A stretch of DNA of 8,797 nt, taken from an uncultured Erysipelotrichaceae bacterium (lineage in GTDB: Bacteria > Bacillota_I > Bacilli_A > RFN20 > CAG-826). The notes under the pieces were generated by a model. It was not told the DNA's origin. It did not search any database and saw nothing but the letters and a program-made list of their open reading frames with translations. The first letter of the stretch is position 1. Every line of letters begins with the position of its first letter. The DNA lies in the NCBI GenBank assembly GCA_902782395.1, contig CACZNF010000014.1, forward strand, positions 1 through 8,797, written 5' to 3'. Shown here piece after piece: positions 1-6,100 of this stretch. A program made the position numbers and the translations under genes.

Positions 1-127
1 TAATGATACCCTTTCCTTCATGATCATCGGATTGGGCAAGTGGACTTCTTTTCTCATACCCCCACTCCCTATTAAGGATATGAGTAACGCCACCTCCGCT
101 AAGCAAGCACGCGAGCCCAGCGAAACA
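1..127 (-). ncRNA. ffs: Signal recognition particle RNA (large, Alu-domain type), 5' part only
   Basis: Read on the minus strand, this stretch resembles the 5' Alu domain of the large SRP RNA of Bacillus and relatives. SRP RNA pairs with Ffh to target nascent membrane proteins; the Alu domain is thought to act in elongation control. Visible parts are a short helix with a GAGGTGG loop (AGCG at 100-97 pairing with CGTT at 89-86), matching the conserved GGUGG/GGUAG loop. Next comes a second hairpin whose base pairs CTCATA (84-79) with TATGAG (58-53), with a TCC / GGG inner part similar to the UGUAGUCC hairpin of other Alu domains. The apical GGAAGCAG S-domain and the 3' end would lie left of position 1. 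The 5' end near 127 is estimated. Identification rests on remembered motif similarity, not a covariance search; RNase P RNA and tmRNA were considered and fit worse. Confidence 0.62.
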
Positions 128-154
128 TTTTGAATAATTTAACTACGACCTTTA

Positions 155-186
155 GGTTAGTGGAAAGGAGAAGAATTTCTCTAACC
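155..186 (-). other. Hairpin in the leader upstream of the SRP RNA
   Basis: On the minus strand GGTTAG (186-181) can pair with CTAACC (160-155), and GAGAA with TTCTC inside it, giving a two-step stem about 30 nt before the estimated mature SRP RNA 5' end. In Bacillus subtilis the large SRP RNA is made as a precursor trimmed by RNase III. A paired leader would suit such processing, but this is inference from position and pairing only. Confidence 0.35.
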
Positions 187-201
187 AAAAGTGATAGCGT
201 A

Positions 202-230
202 ATCATATTAACAAACAAAGTGTCACAAAA
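202..230 (-). promoter_or_regulatory. Possible promoter for the SRP RNA
   Basis: The minus strand has a good -10, TATGAT (207-202), preceded after 17 bp by the weak -35 TTTTGT (230-225). Initiation would fall near 195, leaving a leader of about 70 nt before the SRP RNA. The -35 overlaps the TGTGACA repeats at 219-246. A second, weaker TAAATT element closer to the RNA (near 140) cannot be excluded. Confidence 0.38.
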
Positions 231-246
231 TTGTCACACTGTAACA
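219..246. repeat. TGTCACA repeats forming an imperfect 22-bp dyad
   Basis: On the plus strand TGTCACA occurs at 221-227 and again 11 bp later at 232-238, with a related TGTAACA at 240-246. The same bases form a dyad at 219-240: AGTGT-N-ACAA-NN-TTGT-N-ACACT, with 18 of 22 positions symmetric. An 11-bp phase or a dyad is what a DNA-binding regulator would recognise. The element sits over the -35 of the putative SRP RNA promoter and 36 bp downstream of the CPBP terminator. The binding protein is unknown. Confidence 0.35.
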
Positions 247-274
247 TTTTAGGGATAAAAGAGATTTGACGATA

Positions 275-299
275 AATAAAAAAGCGGTAAACCGCTTTT
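275..299 (-). terminator. Intrinsic terminator of the CPBP protease gene
   Basis: On the minus strand an 8-bp stem AAAAGCGG / CCGCTTTT (299-292 with 287-280) closes on a TTTA loop and runs into a T-rich tail (TTTTTTATTTAT) toward 271. The 5' arm overlaps the stop codon of the protease gene (300-298). This is a standard rho-independent terminator and ends the leftward TetR-flavodoxin-CPBP transcript. Confidence 0.85.
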
Positions 300-1188
300 A
301 TTTTGCTTGTTCAATTTGCGCTTGGCTGGCTTTTTTCTTTTTAATATAGTCAACAATGAACCAAATAAGGACCGCAGTGAAGGAAACAGATTGAGCAATA
401 GAAATTCTAATGACCATTAAGTTATCAGCTTCATTTTCTTTATTGATGACATGGAGCATATTCACGATTGTGTTGTTCACAAAGTGATCGCCCATACCCA
501 TATAAAGATTACCAGTCATCTTACCCATCATAGCGAACTTAAAGCCCACTAAAGCGGATGTACCAATAAGCATTGCTGATTCTCCGATGAATCCACCAGC
601 GCTCTTATTGCCATCAATAAAGCTTCTTAATGGAGCCATAATATGCCATAAGCCAAATAAGATAGAGGCAATAATACCAGCGATAACGAATTTATATTTA
701 TCACTAAGCATCTTTTGGAATAAGCCTCTGAAGACGCCTTCTTCCATTAAGACGTTGATAATGTTACCGATAACGCAGATTAAAAAGAAGATGAAACCAG
801 TGCGTTTAACTTCCTCACCCGCATCAACAGAATAAGCGGTGACATAAAGCTCCACTGCTTGTAAATTGTTAGAAGCGGCTAAGATAATGATTTCCACGCC
901 ATAGGCAATGATAAAGACAACAATGCCAAAGGCAAGACCTTTAAGAATGTCTAAGAATGATTTGCCAGTTTTAAAACCAACATCACTAAACTTGTAGCGG
1001 AAAACAAATATCGCCGCTACTAATAAGCCAATACCAATAAGTTTATGAATAAAGGCCTCACCAAAGAAAGTTTGATCCGTACGAATAACAAAGTATTCTA
1101 AGGCACGGAAAGCAAAACAAATCACATAGATAATTAATACCGCAAGGATGGTTTTTAGTTTTGTGTTTAATAATTTAGATTCGTTCAT
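298..1188 (-). CDS. CPBP family intramembrane metalloprotease (CAAX protease-like)
   Basis: This is a 296-aa multi-pass membrane protein with the three motifs of the CPBP/Abi (Rce1-like) family: EExxxR at residues 149-154 (MEEGVFRG), FxxxH at 178-182 (FGLWH), and HxxxN at 235-239 (DHFVNN). The two glutamates and two histidines are the family's catalytic/metal-site residues, so the protein looks active. Hydrophobic segments lie near 12-30, 48-64, 83-105, 131-147, 166-183, 200-220 and 262-281; the C-terminus is lysine-rich and probably cytoplasmic. The ATG at 1188 follows a GAGGA site 7 nt upstream. It lies 65 bp after the flavodoxin fusion gene, with a possible promoter in the gap, and ends in its own terminator. 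Family members include prenyl-protein proteases and bacteriocin-immunity or processing proteins; the substrate here cannot be deduced. Confidence 0.92.
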   Translation of the reverse strand: MNESKLLNTKLKTILAVLIIYVICFAFRALEYFVIRTDQTFFGEAFIHKLIGIGLLVAAIFVFRYKFSDVGFKTGKSFLDILKGLAFGIVVFIIAYGVEIIILAASNNLQAVELYVTAYSVDAGEEVKRTGFIFFLICVIGNIINVLMEEGVFRGLFQKMLSDKYKFVIAGIIASILFGLWHIMAPLRSFIDGNKSAGGFIGESAMLIGTSALVGFKFAMMGKMTGNLYMGMGDHFVNNTIVNMLHVINKENEADNLMVIRISIAQSVSFTAVLIWFIVDYIKKKKASQAQIEQAK

Positions 1189-1210
1189 AATTTTTCCTCA
1201 TAGCCTCACT

Positions 1211-1238
1211 ATTTTATCAATTAATTATTTCATGTCCA
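1211..1238 (-). promoter_or_regulatory. Putative promoter of the CPBP protease gene
   Basis: On the minus strand TGGACA (1238-1233), one mismatch from TTGACA, is followed after 16 bp by TAAAAT (1216-1211). Initiation near 1204 would give a leader of about 16 nt containing the GAGGA ribosome site. No terminator separates this from the upstream flavodoxin gene, so the protease may be transcribed both alone and by read-through. Confidence 0.45.
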
Positions 1239-1253
1239 GCAAAACTATGTGTT

Positions 1254-2189
1254 TTATTCATCCGGTTTTCTATTCAAAAAAGAGTTTCTTTTTGCTTTAA
1301 AAGTGTGTCCTAACATTGTAGTCTTTGATTCTACTTTAGATACGTTAATATATTGTTTTACTTCATTAATCGCACCTTTTGGTAACCATGGATTAAAATG
1401 GTTAAACACCACTTCAATTACTTTGTTCTTGAGAATATTTTGATTCTTAATGATGAAGTCTCTTATTGGAGAGGACATCTTAAATACCCAAATAGGTGTC
1501 ACTAATATAATTCTTTCATATTGATTAACATCACTATCTAAAGGTAATGTCTCCATTGGCCATTTATGCATAGCGAATCTACCACACCACCAGAAACCTA
1601 AATCACCTTCAGTTCTTTCTTTAGTAACTAATTCTTCAATATTACCCTTTTCTTTATTAGCGATTTCATAAGCAATCTTTTTAGTGAATTTCTTTCTAGA
1701 AAAATAGACAACTAGAGTCTTTGACTCTTTAGAGATGTCTTGATAATCATTTTCATCAAATTTAAAGAATTGTTGACTATATGAAACAAGAGCAACGTAA
1801 CCCGTTATTAATTGTAAAACTCCTAATGTGAAATAAATAATATCTAAAGCGTTTAAAGGGAAGATAACGAATTGGATAATAATCCATAGCATTAAAGTAA
1901 AACCAAACACTGTTGATAAAACATAACCAATACGCTTATTCATAAGCATAAAGATAGAGGCGATAACATTAGAGACACCATTAACGATGATTAAGGCAAT
2001 ACCAGGGAAGACATAGTCTTGGAATAAGATATCCGCAAATGGTAAAACTTGGAAATACGGAATCAGTTCTTCCATGCGTAAGATACTACCATCTGGTTTA
2101 ATTAACATAGCTATACCGCCAAATAAAGCCCCTATTCCTACAAATAAAGCTATTGTTAAAACAAGAATTTTAAAAACTTTAAATCTCAT
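1254..2189 (-). CDS. Membrane protein fused to a C-terminal flavodoxin-like domain
   Basis: This 311-aa protein has two parts. Residues 1-140 hold four hydrophobic helices (about 7-31, 60-82, 86-110, 114-137). After a polar linker, residues 157-295 resemble a flavodoxin-like fold: a first beta strand TLVVYFSR (158-165), then a helix, a third strand ERIILVTPIW (225-234) and the SSPIRDFI segment (239-246), which correspond to the FMN-contacting loops and following helix of flavodoxins. The phosphate-binding loop, usually SRTGNT, reads SRKKFT (164-169): the Gly-Asn pair is gone, so FMN binding is uncertain. W200, W201 and C202 form an unusual aromatic patch. The ATG overlaps the TetR stop (ATGA) and has an AAGGAG site, so the two are cotranscribed. 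A membrane-tethered electron-transfer or oxidoreductase role is possible; a structural role of a degenerate domain is the alternative. Confidence 0.72.
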   Translation of the reverse strand: MRFKVFKILVLTIALFVGIGALFGGIAMLIKPDGSILRMEELIPYFQVLPFADILFQDYVFPGIALIIVNGVSNVIASIFMLMNKRIGYVLSTVFGFTLMLWIIIQFVIFPLNALDIIYFTLGVLQLITGYVALVSYSQQFFKFDENDYQDISKESKTLVVYFSRKKFTKKIAYEIANKEKGNIEELVTKERTEGDLGFWWCGRFAMHKWPMETLPLDSDVNQYERIILVTPIWVFKMSSPIRDFIIKNQNILKNKVIEVVFNHFNPWLPKGAINEVKQYINVSKVESKTTMLGHTFKAKRNSFLNRKPDE

Positions 2190-2779
2190 AATTTCTCCTT
2201 CATCAATACATTTACTAAATCCACGATATAGCGATTTCTATCTTCTTTTTTAGTAAAGTCATAACCCAGGAAAGATTTTTCATTAATCGCCCTTAAAAAC
2301 GCTGATTGCATAGTACTAACAATTGAATTAGCAATCAGTTCTCTTTTTAAAGGATCTTCAATACCCTTACCAATTGTGTAGCATACAGCGCGAATGCATG
2401 TGTAAGTGTTTGTGCTTTCCCCATAATGAGCGTAATCATTAAGAATAGAAATCTTACTAATAGACTCATTAGCGAGCAAGAAATCAAAAACTTCACAAGC
2501 GGTTGTAATAACCTTTACCTTTGCTATTTCAAAAGGTGATAACCCTTTTTCTATTTCGTAAGTTGGTCTAAAGGATTTAATAACACCGGTAATGATGCTT
2601 TGAACACATTCCGTGATTAAATTGTCTTTATTTCCAAAATGATAATTAATTAAACCAACACTAACACCGCTTCTTGAAGTGATGTCTCTTATAGTTACTT
2701 TGCTAACATCTCCACCATTCTCATTAATTAATGAGATAGTGGTTTGAATAAGTTCTTCCTTGCAGTTATTTGTATTCAT
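2186..2779 (-). CDS. TetR family transcriptional regulator
   Basis: This is a roughly 197-aa TetR/AcrR-type repressor. The N-terminal DNA-binding domain is clear: a first helix (CKEELIQTTISLINENGG), then the helix-turn-helix TIRDITSRSGVSVGLINYHF followed by GNKDNLI, the family's hallmark YxHFxxKxxL region. The C-terminal ligand/dimer domain (about residues 65-197) is all-helical and not specific to a known inducer. I chose the ATG at 2779 over an in-frame TTG at 2785, because the predicted transcript start (near 2781) lies downstream of the TTG. No strong ribosome site precedes either start, which fits a nearly leaderless mRNA. The stop overlaps the flavodoxin-fusion ATG by 4 nt, so that gene is the likely target. 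The dyad in its own promoter indicates autorepression. Confidence 0.9.
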   Translation of the reverse strand: MNTNNCKEELIQTTISLINENGGDVSKVTIRDITSRSGVSVGLINYHFGNKDNLITECVQSIITGVIKSFRPTYEIEKGLSPFEIAKVKVITTACEVFDFLLANESISKISILNDYAHYGESTNTYTCIRAVCYTIGKGIEDPLKRELIANSIVSTMQSAFLRAINEKSFLGYDFTKKEDRNRYIVDLVNVLMKEKL

Positions 2780-2787
2780 ACTCAAAC

Positions 2788-2816
2788 ATAATACTAAACA
2801 ATGTTCAGTTTTGCAA
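2788..2816 (-). promoter_or_regulatory. Promoter of the TetR-flavodoxin unit
   Basis: On the minus strand TTGCAA (2816-2811) is separated by exactly 17 bp from TATTAT (2793-2788). Initiation is expected near 2781, only 2-4 nt before the ATG at 2779-2777. The spacer is occupied by the operator-like dyad 2793-2809. Confidence 0.68.
2793..2809. promoter_or_regulatory. TetR-type operator dyad
   Basis: The 17-bp plus-strand sequence ACTAAACAATGTTCAGT is a palindrome around position 2801 with seven of eight pairs matching (half-site ACTNAACA). Its length, spacing and position between the -35 and -10 are those of TetR-family operators, so bound repressor would directly block RNA polymerase. It is assigned to the adjacent TetR protein by position. 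Confidence 0.68.
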
Positions 2817-2820
2817 TCAA

Positions 2821-2849
2821 TAAAAAGGAAGTCAAATCGCTTCCGTTTT
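2821..2849 (-). terminator. Intrinsic terminator after the ABC ATPase gene
   Basis: On the minus strand GGAAG (2844-2840) pairs with CTTCC (2831-2827) across an 8-nt loop. Flanking AAAA/TTTT extends the stem, and a TTTTTA tail (2826-2821) follows. It lies 22 bp beyond the ATPase stop codon and just ahead of the TetR promoter, separating the transporter operon from the TetR unit. Confidence 0.78.
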
Positions 2850-2870
2850 ATTATCCCTTTATGACATCTA

Positions 2871-3629
2871 TTACCAACCCATATCCATAAGCCAGGTGTT
2901 TAATAATCTTTCTTTCTCTTTTTGTTCCAACTTATTGTTAGCGAATTTATATTCACCAGCAATTTGACCATCAACTATATAAAGGATTCTAGTGCATCTT
3001 GCCGCCACTTTAGCGTCGTGAGTGACCATCATGATTGTTGTGCCTTCATCATTTAATTTGCATAATTCATCCATGACTTCTTTAGAAGATTGTCTATTTA
3101 AAGCGCCTGTTGGTTCATCAGCAAATAAAATGTCTGGATTATTAATCATACTTCTAGCAATACACGCTCTTTGAAGTTGACCACCTGATACTTCATTAAT
3201 GTCATTATCAGCAATTTCTATAATGCCAAGCTTTCTCATTAACGTTTCCGCTCTTAATAGTTTTTCTTTGCGAGAAATTGTTTCTTTTTTGCTTTCAATA
3301 GAAGGAAGCAAGATGTTGTCCAAGATGGATAAGTTTTTCATCATAAACATTTGTTGGAAGATGAATCCCATTTTATTAAGTCTTAATTCAGATAATTCGT
3401 TCTTACTCAATTTAGAAATATCTTTTCCATCAAAGATGACCTCACCAGAAGTGATCTTATCCATTCCAGAGATGCTATAAAGCAAAGTACTTTTACCACT
3501 TCCAGAAGGACCCATGATAGCGACCATTTCGCCTTTTTCGACTTTCAAATTAACATTTTTTAAAACGTTGTTTTGTCTTTTTTCAACGATGTATGTTTTA
3601 CATAAATTTTTAGCTTCAATAATATTCAT
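2871..3629 (-). CDS. ABC transporter ATP-binding protein, MacB/BceA (FtsE-like) type
   Basis: This 252-aa cytoplasmic ATPase is complete. It has Walker A GPSGSGKST (40-48), Q-loop Q92 in FIFQQ, ABC signature VSGGQLQR (147-154), Walker B ILFADEP with D171 and catalytic E172, and the H-loop His204 in VTHD. ADEPTGAL and the general pattern place it with LolD/MacB/BceA ATPases, which power FtsX-fold permeases by mechanotransmission rather than moving substrate through a channel. The last 25 residues (KLEQKEKERLLNTWLMDMGW) are a short extra tail. The ATG at 3629 has a perfect AGGAGG site 8 nt upstream that lies in the 15-nt gap after the permease stop, so the two are one transcript. Its partner is the permease upstream; together they probably remove or sense antimicrobial peptides at the membrane. 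The substrate is unknown. Confidence 0.95.
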   Translation of the reverse strand: MNIIEAKNLCKTYIVEKRQNNVLKNVNLKVEKGEMVAIMGPSGSGKSTLLYSISGMDKITSGEVIFDGKDISKLSKNELSELRLNKMGFIFQQMFMMKNLSILDNILLPSIESKKETISRKEKLLRAETLMRKLGIIEIADNDINEVSGGQLQRACIARSMINNPDILFADEPTGALNRQSSKEVMDELCKLNDEGTTIMMVTHDAKVAARCTRILYIVDGQIAGEYKFANNKLEQKEKERLLNTWLMDMGW

Positions 3630-3644
3630 ATTTGCTTCCTCCTA

Positions 3645-6011
3645 TTATTCGATACTCGCAGTATCTGAACTCTTAATTGTCTTTGTAATGAGTGATGTGA
3701 TAAAGGCTACTACTAATGTTGCCCCTAAAATGATTAATGGATAGATGACAAAGATACTAAATGGATTAATAGCAAATGTCATGTTCGTCATACCCATTGA
3801 TTGGAAGATTGGCCCAATCGTTAGATACGTAAGTGGGATGGAAATTGCTCCGGCGAATATAACCGCGATTAAGGCGGCGATACCAAACCTTATCATATGG
3901 TAGAGGATAATTCTTCGATCCTTAAAGCCAACGGCCTTTAGAATCGCTATTTCATTCTTTTCATCGCTGATAAATGAGCGTTCCATGAGGACTACTACTA
4001 ATGTCACCACTACTAATGTAATAGCGAGGAGTAACTTTTGAACTGTTTCCATTGTTGGCACTACTCCAATACAATCCGCTTGGAATTCTGCAGCGGTTTG
4101 GACTTCTATTCCATCATAATATTCCGCTATTTTTTTCTTACGTTGTTTAATTACATTATTAGATGGATGATCATCAAAATTGATTTGGAAAGCCATCCAG
4201 GAAGTAGCGTATTTGAGACTTATTGGAACACTTTCATGAATTCTAGCTACTTCACCAACTAAGTTCATGCTTTGGAAATAGGCTGTCACAGTTGCTTGAA
4301 CTGGACCTGTTCCATAATCTACGGTGACGGTATCACCAATATGAGCATTAATCTTTTTTGAAATTGTTGGAGTAATAGCAATTTCATACATATTTTGCGG
4401 GGCAGTACCTTTGGTAAATGAGTACATATCAATCGTGGTACCAATACCTTGTTGGAATGTAATTGAATACTCATTTTCATTACTCTTTACTTTAAAGATA
4501 TATTGGGTGTCCACGAAGACGTGTCCTGGCATATCCATATCTTTTAAATCGTTTTCTACTTTAGCAATATATTCTTGGAGTTCTTCATTACCACCTTCGT
4601 GCATGAAAGACATTTGCTTATCTTGATCACTGAAATATAAGTCACTAGGGGCCGCAAATGAATCAACAAGATTATCACTTTTCATTGTGTTCACTGTGTT
4701 AGTAAGCACGAGCACAAAGGCTGTACAAAGGGCAAACACAGAGGCAACAGTAATATATTTCTTTTTATTACTAATAACATCATTGACCGCCATAAAGGTC
4801 ACTGAATTTGTTTTGCTCTTAGAGAGTTTAAGTTTTGATTTCTTTTTAAATCTTTCACCAGTTTGACCTTTTCTAATCGCGTCTACTGGTGTGGCTTTTG
4901 AAACAGAACCGGTTGCCAAATAGGCAAAGCCTAATATTAATAAGATAACTATCGCGGCACCAAGAACATTTGGTAAGACTCCTAATCCACTACCTAACAC
5001 CATAGTATTGGTAACACTCTTAAGTAACAAACTAGCAAATGGGAAGCTTAGTCCAAAACCAATTAGTGAGCCTAATACCGCCATGACCAAATATTTAGTG
5101 AGGTATAAACTCTTAATCTTAAAGTCTCTAATACCAATTGCTTTCATTACTCCAATCTCACGATATTCTTCAGTGATTGTAAAGGTGATAGTAAATCTTA
5201 AGATGACGAATGAGACGATAATTAAACAAACACTAAGGATTAAGGTGATAAAGGCTAAGATCATGTTCATGATATAAGCCATTTCAATCGTGGCTCTTGG
5301 TCTAGAAAACATTAAGGTTGTACAGTTATTTGATAAGCCTACATCCACTGCAGAAACATCATCTGTATCAATATAGGCAAATTCACCTATTTTGCCTTCA
5401 TTAACATCATTTCTTAAACTTTGATAATCTGTTTTGCTTAAGAAAAATCTAACGTTATTAAGCATGTCTGAACCAAACAATGCATCTTTAAGGATACCAT
5501 CATAGGCTAAGCTAAGTTTTACAGTATCGCCTTTAAGAATGACTTTATCACCAGTTTTTAATTTGTTAGCGTGTGCAAATCTATAAGAACAATAGAAATG
5601 TCCTTCTGGCACAACTGTCGCCACTTTATCATCGCTATAAAAATAATTAAGACCACTATCTTCTAAGCTTTGCACTAATAATGTGTTATCAAATACGGCC
5701 TCTTTATCATTCTCTCTTGCAACGTTTTCCTTACCACAGTAAATAACTTCATCAATACGATATGATTTGACTTCATCAATACTTGATAAGATTTCTTTAA
5801 AGCCATCTCCAGACTCTTCCGCTCCTTTTCTAGCGGCAATATAATCACCTAAACCTGCTTGTTTAAAAAAGTAATTAGTGCCATTAGAAATAGTAATAAC
5901 GTTATTAAGACCACTAGCGACAAACATAGACGCTAAAAGAATGAATATGAGCATGATGATATTCATTGTCTTTTTACGTTTTAAATCTTTTTTTAATATT
6001 CTTAGAAACAT
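3645..6011 (-). CDS. ABC transporter permease with two FtsX domains (MacB/Bce-like)
   Basis: This 788-aa permease has duplicated architecture. TM1 lies near 17-37 and is followed by a first extracellular domain of about 205 residues. TM2-TM4 (about 248-272, 303-330, 346-367) form the first FtsX domain. A basic cytoplasmic linker (about 380-418) comes next, then TM5 (420-440), a second extracellular domain (about 441-655) and TM6-TM8 (656-676, 707-730, 749-772). The coupling helices EEYREIGVMKAIGI (281-294) and DEKNEIAILKAVGF (683-696) are near copies and show the internal repeat. Eight TMs with two large outer domains differs from canonical BceB, which has ten TMs and one large domain; it fits the general FtsX-like permease group of Firmicutes. 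The start follows AAAGGAG with a longish 12-nt spacing. It is probably induced by the two-component pair encoded just upstream. Confidence 0.92.
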   Translation of the reverse strand: MFLRILKKDLKRKKTMNIIMLIFILLASMFVASGLNNVITISNGTNYFFKQAGLGDYIAARKGAEESGDGFKEILSSIDEVKSYRIDEVIYCGKENVARENDKEAVFDNTLLVQSLEDSGLNYFYSDDKVATVVPEGHFYCSYRFAHANKLKTGDKVILKGDTVKLSLAYDGILKDALFGSDMLNNVRFFLSKTDYQSLRNDVNEGKIGEFAYIDTDDVSAVDVGLSNNCTTLMFSRPRATIEMAYIMNMILAFITLILSVCLIIVSFVILRFTITFTITEEYREIGVMKAIGIRDFKIKSLYLTKYLVMAVLGSLIGFGLSFPFASLLLKSVTNTMVLGSGLGVLPNVLGAAIVILLILGFAYLATGSVSKATPVDAIRKGQTGERFKKKSKLKLSKSKTNSVTFMAVNDVISNKKKYITVASVFALCTAFVLVLTNTVNTMKSDNLVDSFAAPSDLYFSDQDKQMSFMHEGGNEELQEYIAKVENDLKDMDMPGHVFVDTQYIFKVKSNENEYSITFQQGIGTTIDMYSFTKGTAPQNMYEIAITPTISKKINAHIGDTVTVDYGTGPVQATVTAYFQSMNLVGEVARIHESVPISLKYATSWMAFQINFDDHPSNNVIKQRKKKIAEYYDGIEVQTAAEFQADCIGVVPTMETVQKLLLAITLVVVTLVVVLMERSFISDEKNEIAILKAVGFKDRRIILYHMIRFGIAALIAVIFAGAISIPLTYLTIGPIFQSMGMTNMTFAINPFSIFVIYPLIILGATLVVAFITSLITKTIKSSDTASIE

Positions 6012-6046
6012 AAATAATAACAGCTCCTTTCCTAGCTTCCGGGAGT

Positions 6047-6081
6047 ATTGTAAAGGAACAATTATTAAATAATCATTAAAT
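6047..6081 (-). promoter_or_regulatory. Putative response-regulator-dependent promoter of the ABC transporter operon
   Basis: The 89-bp gap between the kinase stop and the permease start contains a tandem 11-bp repeat, on the minus strand ATTTAATGATT (6081-6071) and ATTTAATAATT (6070-6060), with 10 of 11 bases identical. Downstream is a -10, TACAAT (6052-6047), one mismatch from consensus. At 16-18 bp from it there is no recognisable -35 (GATTAT/TGATTA); the repeat occupies that place. OmpR/PhoB-type regulators bind head-to-tail half-sites with about 11-bp phase, often replacing the -35. Initiation near 6040 would leave a roughly 30-nt leader with the AAAGGAG site. Confidence 0.55.
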
Positions 6082-6100
6082 GGAAATTTATTTTATACTT

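Noticed and set aside
1..127. RNase P RNA, tmRNA or 6S RNA in place of SRP RNA
   Set aside because: I see no RNase P core (GAGGAAAGTCC), no tmRNA acceptor end or tag frame, and no long 6S-like bubble; the GGTGG loop followed by a TCC/GGG hairpin fits the SRP Alu domain better.
1234..1256. A terminator between the flavodoxin fusion and the CPBP gene (AAAAC / GTTTT)
   Set aside because: The stem is only five weak pairs and no U-run follows on the coding strand.
2780..2785. In-frame TTG start for the TetR gene, six bases upstream of the ATG
   Set aside because: It lies upstream of the predicted transcription start and has no ribosome site; the ATG at 2779 is the simpler choice.
3199..3480. Open frames on the plus strand, for example here, at 5008-5277 and at 587-835
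   Set aside because: They lie inside strongly supported minus-strand genes, have no ribosome sites of note and give low-complexity, Ser/Ile/Leu-rich products with no family features.
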